From: Ruoffia tabacinasalis
GTDB lineage: Bacteria > Bacillota > Bacilli > Lactobacillales > Aerococcaceae
Assembly: GCF_042652985.1 (NCBI RefSeq)
Contig: NZ_JBHSHQ010000027.1
Span: forward strand, 62,001-126,000
DNA: 64,000 nucleotides
Reading direction: 5' to 3'
The notes below the pieces were generated by a model. The model had not been told where the DNA came from and searched no databases. It was given only the letters and a program-made list of their open reading frames with translations. The translations under genes and the position numbers were made by a program. This document shows positions 7,716 to 16,668 of this stretch, one piece after another (the first letter of the stretch is position 1; each line of letters begins with the position of its first letter).

Positions 7716-7718
7716 GGT

Positions 7719-7747
7719 ATAGTATCATGAGGATTTACTTTCGTCAA
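7719..7747 (-). promoter_or_regulatory. Sigma-A promoter of the str operon
   Basis: On the minus strand TTGACG (plus 7742-7747) and TACTAT (plus 7719-7724) with exactly 17 bp between them. It is the only good match upstream of rpsL. Confidence 0.75.
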
Positions 7748-7766
7748 TAGTCTTGAGCATTTTTTT

Positions 7767-7808
7767 CAAAAAAAACCGACTAATTGTTAATTTTAAACAA
7801 ATAGTCGG
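7767..7808 (-). terminator. Terminator after the GNAT gene
   Basis: CCGACTA (7776-7782) pairs with TAGTCGG (7802-7808), extended by TTGTT/AACAA. Eight T follow on the minus strand. It ends the lysS-side transcript before the str promoter. Confidence 0.88.
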
Positions 7809-7815
7809 AAATATG

Positions 7816-8103
7816 TTATTTATCAGCGTTGATAAAGTCATACTTTTCAGGTTCTTCTTTGAATTTTCTCACAACATATGGACAAGTCGCTTTGATTTTC
7901 TTACCTTCTTTGTCCATTTCTGATACTAATTCATCTAAAAGTTTACCTGCAATCCCTTGTCCTCTTAATGCGGGGTCTGTAAAAGTATGATCAGCGACTA
8001 CCACTTGGTCGTTTGATGAGCTTGGTGGAAACGTAATTTCCGCTAATAACTTATCTGCTTCGTCACGATATACAATTGCGTTACCTTCTCTTTTAAACTC
8101 CAT
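7816..8103 (-). CDS. Small GNAT-family N-acetyltransferase (YjdJ/NATD1-like)
   Basis: A one-domain acetyltransferase of about 95 residues. VADHTFTDPALRGQGIAGKLL carries the acetyl-CoA pyrophosphate-binding RGQGIAG motif, and a C-terminal CPYVRKF matches the short YidJ/YjdJ type. A longer reading frame exists, but GGAGGCG lies 6-7 nt before the internal ATG of MEFKREG, which I take as the start. The acceptor is unknown. It follows lysS by about 90 nt and is closed by its own terminator. Confidence 0.8.
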   Translation of the reverse strand: MEFKREGNAIVYRDEADKLLAEITFPPSSSNDQVVVADHTFTDPALRGQGIAGKLLDELVSEMDKEGKKIKATCPYVVRKFKEEPEKYDFINADK

Positions 8104-8194
8104 TAAATCGCCTCCTTGACGTCTATATAAATAGTTTACCATGGTTAGATGATTTAATTAAATTTAATGCTTGAAGCGAATAATCTAGGTGTTA

Positions 8195-9706
8195 TTAGTT
8201 GTTACGTAAAGTTGGGAATAATAATACATCACGAATAGATTGCGCGTTTGTTAACAGCATAACTAGACGGTCAATTCCGATTCCTAACCCACCTGTTGGC
8301 GGCATACCGTATTCTAATGACTCTAAGAAATCTTCATCCACTGGATGCGCTTCGTCGTTTCCTTGATCTTTCTCTTCCATTTGAGCTTCAAAACGCTCAC
8401 GTTGGTCTACTGGGTCAGTTAACTCAGTAAAGGCATTCCCATATTCATGGCCCGCGATAAATAATTCGAAACGATCTGTAAATCTTGGATCTTCTTGGTT
8501 TTTACGCGCCAATGGTGATATCTCTACTGGATGTCCAAATACAAATGTTGGTTGAACAATTGTATCTTCACATTTATCTTCAAAGAAGTTGTTGATAATA
8601 TGTCCAACAGTTGTGTCATGGTCGTTGACAGTTACATGGTGTTCTTTAGCTAAAGCTTTTGCTTCTTCATAAGACATTTCTTGCCAAAAATCAACGCCAG
8701 TAATTTCTTTAATAATATCTACCATATGAATACGACGCCATTCTGATTCTAAATCGATCGTTTGATCGTCATATACCAATACACCAGAGCCTAATACTTT
8801 ATTAGCCACATGCTTAATTAATGATTCTGTTAAATCCATGACATCCGTAAAAATACTATAAGCAGTATACACTTCTAACATAGTAAATTCAGGGTTGTGT
8901 GTTGTATCCACACCTTCATTACGGAATACACGACCAATCTCGTATACTTTCTCAAAACCACCAACTACAAGACGTTTTAGATGTAATTCTAAAGCGATTC
9001 GTAAATATAATTCCATATCTAAGGCGTTATGGTGTGTAATAAATGGTCTGGCATTTGCTCCACCTGCGATATTATGTAAAACCGGTGTTTCGACTTCCAT
9101 ATAGTCATTGTCATCTAAATAACGACGGATTTCTGAGATGATTTTAGATCGGTTCACAAATCGTTCGCGACTCTCATCATTACTAATTAAGTCTAAGTAA
9201 CGTTGACGGTAGCGTTGTTCAACATTTGCTAAACCATGATATTTATCTGGTAATGGACGTAATGCTTTTGTTAAAGGAGTGAAAGACGTTGCACGAACGG
9301 ATAATTCACCCGTATTTGTCTTGAATAAATACCCCTCAACACCAACAATATCTCCTAAGTCAGCTTGTTTGTACCAATCATAACTTTCTTCACCAATCAT
9401 ATCTTTACGTACATAAAGTTGAATACGGCCTTTCATGTCTTGAATATGGGCAAAACCAGCTTTCCCTTTACCACGTTTAGACACCATACGTCCTGCAACT
9501 TTTACGTTAATTTTTTCAGCTTCTGATAATTCTTCTTTTGTAAGGTGATCAAATTCACTTACGATATCTACTGAATAGTGTGTTCTTGTAAAACCAGCAT
9601 CAAATGGGTTGACGCTATCTGATTCTAACATTGAAGTCATTTTTTCACGACGAACTAATAGTTGGTCATTTAACTCTTCATGTGTTTGTTCTTGATTATC
9701 ACTCAC
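8195..9706 (-). CDS. lysS: Lysyl-tRNA synthetase, class II
   Basis: Charges tRNA-Lys. An N-terminal OB-fold anticodon-binding domain (about 60-170) is followed by the class II catalytic core with motif 2 FRNEGVDTTHNPEFT and motif 3 GLGIGIDRLVML. Two in-frame GTG codons compete as start. The first overlaps the Shine-Dalgarno AGGAG itself, while the second lies 8 nt after it, so the protein should begin MSDNQEQ (503 aa). There is no T-box upstream, only a short gap to hslO. Confidence 0.96.
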   Translation of the reverse strand: MSDNQEQTHEELNDQLLVRREKMTSMLESDSVNPFDAGFTRTHYSVDIVSEFDHLTKEELSEAEKINVKVAGRMVSKRGKGKAGFAHIQDMKGRIQLYVRKDMIGEESYDWYKQADLGDIVGVEGYLFKTNTGELSVRATSFTPLTKALRPLPDKYHGLANVEQRYRQRYLDLISNDESRERFVNRSKIISEIRRYLDDNDYMEVETPVLHNIAGGANARPFITHHNALDMELYLRIALELHLKRLVVGGFEKVYEIGRVFRNEGVDTTHNPEFTMLEVYTAYSIFTDVMDLTESLIKHVANKVLGSGVLVYDDQTIDLESEWRRIHMVDIIKEITGVDFWQEMSYEEAKALAKEHHVTVNDHDTTVGHIINNFFEDKCEDTIVQPTFVFGHPVEISPLARKNQEDPRFTDRFELFIAGHEYGNAFTELTDPVDQRERFEAQMEEKDQGNDEAHPVDEDFLESLEYGMPPTGGLGIGIDRLVMLLTNAQSIRDVLLFPTLRNN

Positions 9707-9795
9707 GTTATTCACTCCTCATTTACTTTATTACTTCTCTTAAAAATTAAAGCACATCTAACAAACAAATACAATGCTTGTCTTTATTATCTATA

Positions 9796-10671
9796 TTAGG
9801 CTTCTTCTACTAATGCAGTCAATTCCTCTTCACTAAACTGATAGGCTTCATTACAGTAATGACAGACTACTTCTGCTCCATGATCTTCGTCAATCATTGC
9901 TTGAATATCGTCTTTGCCTAATAATTTGATTCCATCAGAGAAACGTTCCTTCGAACAATGACAGTTAAAACGGACATCTAAATAATCTAAGATTTTAGAA
10001 TTACCTTCGCCAACTAATCTATCTAATAGTTGTTCTACTGTTAGACCACTGTTTAATAAATCAGATACACGACCTAAGTTATTAATTTTATCTTCTAAAG
10101 CAGAGATGGTTTCTTCAGTTGCCCCTGGCATGACTTGAATCATAAAGCCACCGGCTTGTGCAACAATATCGCCTTTATCAACTAGAACACTTAGTCCAAT
10201 AGATGAAGGTGTTTGTTCTGATACTGCCATATAATAGGTGAAGTCTTCTGCAAGCTCTCCACTGATTAATGGCACTTGTCCTATGTAAGGTTCGTAGTTT
10301 TCAATTTGTTTACTTACTTTTAAAAAACCAGGTAAGCCTACGGCACCTTTGACATCAATTTTGCCTTCTTCATTTGAATCTAAGGCAACTTGTGGGTTAT
10401 TTACAAAACCTCTTAAGTTCATTTTTGCATCACTTGTCGCTAGAATTCGACCTAAAGGTCCTTCCCCTGTGATATCTGCAGTTATTTGGTCATTCCCTTT
10501 TAAATTCGCAGCGAGTAAGGCTGTTCCAATTAAAGTTCTCCCTAATGCAGCTGTCGCAGTGCGCCAAGTATCGTGACGTCTTCTTGCTTCTTCAACTGTA
10601 TTTTTCGCATCAATCACATACACTTTAACTTGCCCATCAAAGGCAAGCGCACGTAATAATTTATCAGTCAT
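9796..10671 (-). CDS. hslO: Hsp33 redox-regulated chaperone
   Basis: A holdase activated by disulfide formation under oxidative stress. The 291 residues end in the zinc redox switch with CHC and CHYC cysteine pairs (about 237-270). The start is ATG of MTDKLLRAL, 9 nt after GGAGG; the in-frame ATG 27 nt upstream lies before that ribosome-binding site. hslO next to lysS and near ftsH is the ancestral Firmicute order. Here the fad locus separates hslO from ftsH. Confidence 0.96.
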   Translation of the reverse strand: MTDKLLRALAFDGQVKVYVIDAKNTVEEARRRHDTWRTATAALGRTLIGTALLAANLKGNDQITADITGEGPLGRILATSDAKMNLRGFVNNPQVALDSNEEGKIDVKGAVGLPGFLKVSKQIENYEPYIGQVPLISGELAEDFTYYMAVSEQTPSSIGLSVLVDKGDIVAQAGGFMIQVMPGATEETISALEDKINNLGRVSDLLNSGLTVEQLLDRLVGEGNSKILDYLDVRFNCHCSKERFSDGIKLLGKDDIQAMIDEDHGAEVVCHYCNEAYQFSEEELTALVEEA

Positions 10672-10703
10672 ATGTTCATTCCTCCATGAAAATTCCATGT
10701 TGC

Positions 10704-10732
10704 ATTGTAATGTATTACCTTTTTATTTTCAA
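10704..10732 (-). promoter_or_regulatory. Sigma-A promoter of hslO
   Basis: Minus-strand TTGAAA (plus 10727-10732) and TACAAT (plus 10704-10709), spacing 17 bp, predicted 5' UTR about 26 nt. One mismatch in each hexamer. Confidence 0.6.
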
Positions 10733-10833
10733 CTAACATATAATAACACACATTCTTTAGTGAAATCATCATCAAAAGGTCTTTTCTCACTTTCACATAT
10801 CTTACCACCAAGTCAGTGAAAATACACACAGAA

Positions 10834-10872
10834 TATAAAAAAGCTCTCCAAGTTTTCACCTGTAAGAGCTTT
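10834..10872 (-). terminator. Terminator after the fadX-like gene
   Basis: AAAGCTCT (10840-10847) pairs with AGAGCTTT (10865-10872) and six T follow on the minus strand. It closes the fad locus on the hslO side. Confidence 0.82.
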
Positions 10873-10879
10873 GTTTTAT

Positions 10880-12445
10880 TTAATTTTTTATATAGTCTCT
10901 TAAATTCCATGATTCACTGTAGTAACTTGAGTCAATCTCTTTCAGTTTGTCTGAAATCAGTGGTTCAAACTCCATCCAATCTAAGATATCTTTTTCTAAG
11001 TCTAATCCTTGAGCAATTTCTGTTAGCACAAGTTTTGAATTTTTATTAATTTCAAATACAGCTCTGTCCGTTACAATGATGATTTCTTTGCCATTAGCAA
11101 TGGCTTCTTTACTTGAGAATGTAATATGCGACAAGGCAGATTTAAACTTCTTATCGACACCTGCGTGATTAATGACGAGTTGCCCATTCTCTACGCTAGT
11201 TTCCCCTTTAACAGTAAAGGTTCCAATAAAGATTATTTTTGAAGCACTTGCTGAAATATCGATCATACCACCTGGACCAATGAGCATATCTCCAATTTGT
11301 GTAGTATTCATATTCCCATTAACATCCATCTGACCAAAGCCCAACACAGTTGTATCTACGCCGCCCCCGTGATAATAATCAAACATATCTAATGTATTGA
11401 TAATCGCATCTGCATTATAGTTCGTACCATAATTATAATCTGAGGCTGTCATTCCACCGATTGCACCTAAGTCTGTGTTCAGAGTGAACTGTTCTAATAG
11501 ATTGGCCTCATTAATTAACCGTGACACTTTATCTGCCATTCCAACGCCAATATTGATAAAACTGTTTGGCTTTAACTCTCGCACCGCCCGTCTTGCGATG
11601 ACTGTTTTGTTATCGAGGGGTAACTTCCGACTCTTCACTTTTGGTGTTCTAATTTCATTGGATAAGAGCGGACTATACTGGGTCATAAAGGTTTGTTGAT
11701 GGTATTCTGGTTTAGCTTTTACAACATAATCAACGAGTACACCTGGTACATCAACTTCTTTAGCTGTTAGTGTGTTGGCAGAAACGACGTCTTCAACTTG
11801 AGCAATGACAATTCCACCTGCGTTCTTCGCTGCCATCGCAAGCGTCAGTGCTTCGAGTTTCAAGGGTTCATGAGTAAAGGCTAAGTTCCCTTTTGGATCT
11901 GCATAAGTCGCTTTAATAAAAGTCACATTGATGGGTAAAGGTTTAAAATACAACCATTCCTCCCCATTCACTTCCGTAACTTCTACCAATTCTCCGGCTG
12001 CTTTTGCACGATCATTAATGCGTCCCCCATCTTGGCGAGGGTCTACAAAGGTTCCAATACCTACTTTACTCCACACACCCGGTCCTTTGGCTGCAGCATC
12101 TCGGTAGAGTTTACCAATCACTCCTTGTGGAATCATATATAATTCATACTGATTTGCGAGAGCGGCTTTTGCTGATAAGGGCGCTCCACTCATATGAGTT
12201 CCGATAAAACGTTTTAGTAAACCGGGTTCAAGTAAGTAATCCATCCCCGTTCCTTCACCGCGACTCATTCCTGCCACAGCTATTAAAGTAACGTCTTTTG
12301 GGTGTTGATTTTCTTTGTAGTAGGCGCCTAGTTCTTTTAATAACTCTTCTGGCATACCTCCTAAACCATAGGTCGTTGTCGCAATCTGAGCCTGATCTGG
12401 AACATATTGCATCACATCTTTTACTGAGATTTCTTTTGTATCCAT
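10880..12445 (-). CDS. Acyl-CoA:acetate/propionate CoA-transferase family protein (FadX-like)
   Basis: A class I CoA-transferase with both subunit-like halves fused in 521 residues, as in propionate CoA-transferase, YdiF and S. aureus FadX. The C-terminal half holds LNTDLGAIGGM followed by GTNYNADAIINTLDMFDYYHGGG and GGMIDISASASKIIF. In PCT/YdiF enzymes the residue two before the first Gly of the xxGxIGG motif is the catalytic Glu that forms the thioester; here it is Asp325 (GAC codon). In the fad context it would move CoA between fatty acids and short acids, but the substitution leaves activity open. It is separated from the rest of the fad genes by a terminator. GAGGTG precedes the ATG. Confidence 0.82.
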   Translation of the reverse strand: MDTKEISVKDVMQYVPDQAQIATTTYGLGGMPEELLKELGAYYKENQHPKDVTLIAVAGMSRGEGTGMDYLLEPGLLKRFIGTHMSGAPLSAKAALANQYELYMIPQGVIGKLYRDAAAKGPGVWSKVGIGTFVDPRQDGGRINDRAKAAGELVEVTEVNGEEWLYFKPLPINVTFIKATYADPKGNLAFTHEPLKLEALTLAMAAKNAGGIVIAQVEDVVSANTLTAKEVDVPGVLVDYVVKAKPEYHQQTFMTQYSPLLSNEIRTPKVKSRKLPLDNKTVIARRAVRELKPNSFINIGVGMADKVSRLINEANLLEQFTLNTDLGAIGGMTASDYNYGTNYNADAIINTLDMFDYYHGGGVDTTVLGFGQMDVNGNMNTTQIGDMLIGPGGMIDISASASKIIFIGTFTVKGETSVENGQLVINHAGVDKKFKSALSHITFSSKEAIANGKEIIIVTDRAVFEINKNSKLVLTEIAQGLDLEKDILDWMEFEPLISDKLKEIDSSYYSESWNLRDYIKN

Positions 12446-12468
12446 CTATACACCTCTTATATTGTTGA

Positions 12469-12505
12469 TAAAAAAGTAGACTCAGTGTTTGCCACTCAGT
12501 CTACT
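12469..12505 (-). terminator. Terminator between the FabK-like gene and the fadX-like gene
   Basis: AGTAGACTCAGTG (12475-12487) pairs over 13 bp with CACTCAGTCTACT (12493-12505), followed by TTTTTTATC on the minus strand. No clear promoter lies in the 24 nt between it and the fadX-like start, so that gene depends on read-through or a promoter not recognised here. Confidence 0.85.
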
Positions 12506-12539
12506 CAATGAATTTTTATTTAGTTGACCTTTAATTCGC

Positions 12540-13511
12540 TTAATTTGAATTTAATTGTGTCATTCGTGTGTGCACTTGATTAAAGTCTTCGAGCATTTCA
12601 GTGAAGATATCTGATACCGATTTTATCTCATGGATTCGACCAATCCCTTGTCCCATACTTAATTGTGAACCATCGATATCTCCATTTTTCATCGCTTCAT
12701 AGGAGCGTCTACCTGAAATTAATGGCATCAACTCTTCTAAAGTCGCTCCATTCGCTTCTGCTTTAAGAATATCTTGAGCCATCTTATTATTAGCGACACG
12801 CATCGCATTGCGAAGTGACTTCATTGTTAAGACCGTCCCATACTCTGGAACAGATAATAAGGCTTGGCGATAAGCATCAGATGCATTCACTTCAGGCGTC
12901 GCTAGGAACCGAGTAGACATTAACACACCGTCCACTCCTAATGCCATGGCAGCATACATACTCTTACCATCAACAATCCCTCCCGCTGCAAGAACAGGTA
13001 CATCCAATTCTTCAGCTGCTTTTGCCCAAAGGATTTGACCACTGACTTGATCTAAGCCCGGATGCCCACCACCTTCTGCTCCGACCATTGTAATAATATC
13101 CGCACCATCAGATTGAGCCGCTAAAGCGTGTCGAATTGACGTTACTTTATGAATGACAATAATACCTGCATCTTTCAGTGGTTGAATGAATTTGTCCGGT
13201 CTTTGTCCTGAAGTTTCAACAACCGGTACCTTTTCTTCAATTAACACTTGAATATAATCATTAATTACCGCTGGCATCACAACTTCTGGCACTAAAGAAA
13301 TATTAAAGGCAAAAGGCTTATCAGTTAAACTGCGCACTTTTCGAATTTCTTCTCGCAAGGCATCAACATCTGGAAAAGCCATCGCTGGAACAATCCCTAA
13401 TCCCCCTGCATTAGATACCGCTGAAGCTAACTCCGCTAGCGACATATATTGCATGGCTCCTTGAATAATTGGGTACTTAATATTTAATAGTTCAGTGACT
13501 CTTGTTTGCAT
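12540..13511 (-). CDS. FMN-dependent nitronate monooxygenase / FabK-like enoyl reductase
   Basis: A TIM-barrel flavoprotein of 323 residues from the 2-nitropropane dioxygenase superfamily. It shows GAMQYMSLAELASAVSNAGG near the N-terminus, HKVTSIRHA, the FMN-phosphate signature GAEGGGHPG (about 145-153), and AAGGIVDGKSMYAAMALGVDGV. Both nitronate monooxygenase and enoyl-ACP reductase II (FabK) look like this. In a beta-oxidation cluster it could reduce or oxidise unsaturated acyl chains, for example as a 2,4-dienoyl-CoA-type reductase; this is inference. RBS GGAGAG. Confidence 0.75.
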   Translation of the reverse strand: MQTRVTELLNIKYPIIQGAMQYMSLAELASAVSNAGGLGIVPAMAFPDVDALREEIRKVRSLTDKPFAFNISLVPEVVMPAVINDYIQVLIEEKVPVVETSGQRPDKFIQPLKDAGIIVIHKVTSIRHALAAQSDGADIITMVGAEGGGHPGLDQVSGQILWAKAAEELDVPVLAAGGIVDGKSMYAAMALGVDGVLMSTRFLATPEVNASDAYRQALLSVPEYGTVLTMKSLRNAMRVANNKMAQDILKAEANGATLEELMPLISGRRSYEAMKNGDIDGSQLSMGQGIGRIHEIKSVSDIFTEMLEDFNQVHTRMTQLNSN

Positions 13512-13613
13512 CGAATCATCTCTCCTTCATTTTTCGATGATGATAGAGCGATGATTTCAAACAAATAACAAACTATTTCCTGTTAAGTTTTGTTACCCGT
13601 TCCTAGCTCATAT

Positions 13614-14561
13614 CTAATCATCTAATAAAAAATCGTATTTTAATGAATCATTTTCAAAATGGAAATTATTATATATAGATTGAAAAACAAAATCTTCCAC
13701 TTTAGAATAATGCTTCTTCTTCTCTCGCATTAATGTCGGGATATACGGAATTGGATCCTCAAAACGCTTTTCTACTACACCCATTTGGTTTAGTCTTGAA
13801 ATAAACATACTAAAGTAAACTGTCGGTAAAAGAGCGATTAATTCGTTGTAGATCACTGTTTCTATCATATAATCCCAAGAACTTGAGGTAAATAATTGCT
13901 TTGCTGTACTGTTATTTTCTTTTAATTTGTCTTCTACAAAATAATAGACGGCATCTTTTTTGTTATAGGTTACATAATGATAGCTGTCTAAGTGGTTCCA
14001 TTTTAGTAAACGTTTTGTAACGAGTGGATGATCTGGTCCCATAAAGGCGACCACTTCAGTTCGAACTAAGGGATGTACTTCATAATTAGACGTATCAAAA
14101 TCTTTCGGTGGAGCTAGAACTGCGATATGAATCACATTATCTTCTAGCATTTGTTGTAACTCATTCGTACCTGCTTCAACAATTTCGATATGTGCATTTG
14201 GATTCTCTATCAGAAAGCGAGGAATAAACTTATTAAAGAAAAAACGTAAATACGTTGGGTGAATCCCAATTTTAATCGTCCCTTTTTGGAATAAAGATTC
14301 CCTTTCGATGACATGCTCAAGGCCATTATATTGATTTAATACTTTTAGTGCGGATTGATACACATGCATTCCCGAATCAGATACATTCACGATTCGTCCA
14401 TTTTTTCGATTGAATAAAGAAACTCCCTGTTGATGTTCAAAGTTTTTTATAAACTGACTCAACGCTGACTGAGAAACATATAAATTCTCAGCCGCGACAG
14501 TCAGGTTACAATCTGATTGAACAATTTCTACAAAATATTGCATTTGACTAATTTCCATCAT
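13614..14561 (-). CDS. LysR-family transcriptional regulator
   Basis: A 315-residue LTTR with an N-terminal winged HTH (MQYFVEIVQSDCNLTVAAENLYVSQSALSQFI) and a periplasmic-binding-type effector domain from about residue 90. GAGG lies 8 nt before the chosen ATG; an in-frame GTG overlaps that ribosome-binding site and is rejected. It sits inside the fad gene string in the same orientation, so it is a candidate local regulator sensing an acyl-CoA or fatty acid. This is unproven. Confidence 0.85.
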   Translation of the reverse strand: MMEISQMQYFVEIVQSDCNLTVAAENLYVSQSALSQFIKNFEHQQGVSLFNRKNGRIVNVSDSGMHVYQSALKVLNQYNGLEHVIERESLFQKGTIKIGIHPTYLRFFFNKFIPRFLIENPNAHIEIVEAGTNELQQMLEDNVIHIAVLAPPKDFDTSNYEVHPLVRTEVVAFMGPDHPLVTKRLLKWNHLDSYHYVTYNKKDAVYYFVEDKLKENNSTAKQLFTSSSWDYMIETVIYNELIALLPTVYFSMFISRLNQMGVVEKRFEDPIPYIPTLMREKKKHYSKVEDFVFQSIYNNFHFENDSLKYDFLLDD

Positions 14562-14628
14562 TCTAAGCACCTCAAATTCTTAATATTACTGGATAGTATT
14601 GCTATGCTTACAGTGTATCACAGCATTA

Positions 14629-15414
14629 TTAATTCCCTTTGAATTTTGGTTGCCTTTTACTTAAGAATGCTTCAACCGCTTCAGAATGATCACCACTTAA
14701 GGAACTTGCTCTCATATACTTCGCTTCTAATCGATTTGTCTCATCCATTTGAGGATATAAGACACTAGCCAATAAAGCTTTTTGGTAAGCGATTGTTTGA
14801 GTCGGTCCATGTGCGAGCTTTTGAGCTAATGCTTGGGCTTCATCAAGTAAATCTTCATCTGCGACTTTACTATAAGCGAGGCCATATTCGACTGCCAATT
14901 CTGCATTAATCGGTTCATTCAACATAATATGTTTCATTGTTCGGTACGATCCTAAGGCTTGTTGTAAATTGTACATCAAACCAGTATCTCCTGGAAAAGC
15001 CATATTAATAAACGCCGTAAGTAAGCGACTCTGAGTACCCATCACAATGAAATCACATGATAAAGCGAGTCCTAAGCCAGCTCCTGCAGCCACTCCATTA
15101 ATGGCTGCAATTACGGGTTTTGAATTTCGTCGGATACTTCGAACCATTTCTCCTGTTTTAAGGACACCCTCTTCTGGTATTCCTTGTCCGGTATCAATGA
15201 GGTGTTGGAAGTATTTAACATCTCCTCCTGCACAGAAATACTTGCCTGCACCTGTTAAGATAACTGCCTTTACTTCTGGATTTTGATCGATATCTGCCAT
15301 TACATCAATAATTTCTTGATACGTCGTTTCTGAAAAAGCATTTCCATACTCTTCTCGATTAATTGTAACGGTCGCTACTTGGTTCTCTATTGTGTATAGA
15401 ATCGTTTGATACAT
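14629..15414 (-). CDS. Enoyl-CoA hydratase/isomerase family protein
   Basis: A 261-residue crotonase-fold protein. GKYFCAGGDVKYF and NGVAAGAGLGLALSCDFIV form the oxyanion-hole region. The segment FPGDTGLMYNLQQALG carries Asp rather than the second catalytic Glu of classical hydratases, as in PaaG-type isomerases, so isomerase activity on double bonds is as likely as hydration. FadB in the same cluster already has a hydratase domain. Preceded by AAGGAG. It is 37 nt after the thiolase gene. Confidence 0.82.
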   Translation of the reverse strand: MYQTILYTIENQVATVTINREEYGNAFSETTYQEIIDVMADIDQNPEVKAVILTGAGKYFCAGGDVKYFQHLIDTGQGIPEEGVLKTGEMVRSIRRNSKPVIAAINGVAAGAGLGLALSCDFIVMGTQSRLLTAFINMAFPGDTGLMYNLQQALGSYRTMKHIMLNEPINAELAVEYGLAYSKVADEDLLDEAQALAQKLAHGPTQTIAYQKALLASVLYPQMDETNRLEAKYMRASSLSGDHSEAVEAFLSKRQPKFKGN

Positions 15415-15451
15415 TGCTTATCTCCTTACTTTCATTGATTAAGGTTTAGTA

Positions 15452-16639
15452 CTAATGAATATATTCAAAAATACCTGCAGCACCCATACCGGCTCCGATA
15501 CACATTGATACCATTCCGTATTTCGAATCTTTACGTTTACCCATCTCTGCTAATAAGCGTGATGTCAGCACGGCTCCGGTTGCACCCAGTGGATGTCCTA
15601 AAGCAATTGCTCCTCCGTTAACGTTTGTAATATCTGTGTTTATTCCTAATTCACGAATTGAAGCTAACGCTTGAGATGCAAAGGCTTCGTTTAACTCGAT
15701 TAAGTCCAGATCTTCTAGTTTTAAGCCTGTTAATTCTAAAACTTCTGGAATAGCATAGGCTGGTCCGATCCCCATATATTTCGGATCAACTCCTACAGCT
15801 TTATAACCAACAAAGCGAGCGATTGGCTTCACGCCTAATTCTTTTACCTTTTCGCTTGACATGATGACAACAAAACTCGCGCCGTCACTTACTTGCGATG
15901 ATGTTCCTGCAGTGACAGAGCCGTCTGCTTTAAAGATCGTTCTTAGTTTCCCTAAAGTTTCAGGTGTTGATTCTGGACGAATCCCTTCATCTTTATCGAA
16001 TTTAACCTCTTTAACTTGAGGTCCATTTTTTGTGTATTCAACTTTTTGTGTTGTTACGGGGATGATTTCATCATCAAAGCGTCCTTCTGTTTGTGCAGCA
16101 TGTGCGCGTTGATGACTTTGCACTCCAAATTCATCCTGATCTTTTCGAGTGACATTATATTTAGTTGCGACATTTTCAGCAGTGAGTCCCATTGGATACG
16201 AAACACCTGAATCTTCTGCTTGTAGTGTAGGATTGTTTGTTACTTCATTGCCCCCCATTGGGACAGAACTCATGAACTCAACTCCACCTGCTACCAACAC
16301 GTCTGATTGACCAGCCATAATGGCATTTGCAGCAATGGCAATCGTTTGTAATCCTGATGAGCAGTAACGGTTCACTGTTTGTCCTGCAACAGAGTAAGGT
16401 AATCCTGCTCTTAATGCAATCGTACGAGCAAAATTCATTCCTTGAATCCCTTCTGGGAAGGCACAACCAACAATCACATCTTCGATAAGCGCTGGATCAA
16501 AGTCACCATCGACACGATCGATGACACCCTTTAATACTTCAGCTGCAATATCATCTGGACGGTCGTTGGCAAGGGCTCCATTCGCTTTTCCTTTTCCAAT
16601 AGCCGAACGTCCATAAGCAACGATATAAGCATCTTGCAT
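15452..16639 (-). CDS. fadA: Acetyl-CoA acyltransferase (3-ketoacyl-CoA thiolase)
   Basis: Performs the last step of beta-oxidation, thiolytic cleavage of 3-ketoacyl-CoA. The 395 residues hold the nucleophile in NRYCSSGLQTIAIAANAI (about 88-105), the GGAIALGHPLGATGA histidine motif and the second cysteine in MCIGAGMGAAG. It lies 29 nt after fadB, as in the S. aureus fadBA pair. RBS AAGGAA. Confidence 0.92.
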   Translation of the reverse strand: MQDAYIVAYGRSAIGKGKANGALANDRPDDIAAEVLKGVIDRVDGDFDPALIEDVIVGCAFPEGIQGMNFARTIALRAGLPYSVAGQTVNRYCSSGLQTIAIAANAIMAGQSDVLVAGGVEFMSSVPMGGNEVTNNPTLQAEDSGVSYPMGLTAENVATKYNVTRKDQDEFGVQSHQRAHAAQTEGRFDDEIIPVTTQKVEYTKNGPQVKEVKFDKDEGIRPESTPETLGKLRTIFKADGSVTAGTSSQVSDGASFVVIMSSEKVKELGVKPIARFVGYKAVGVDPKYMGIGPAYAIPEVLELTGLKLEDLDLIELNEAFASQALASIRELGINTDITNVNGGAIALGHPLGATGAVLTSRLLAEMGKRKDSKYGMVSMCIGAGMGAAGIFEYIH

Positions 16640-16668
16640 AATTAATTCATTCCTTTCAAGTTTCCGTA

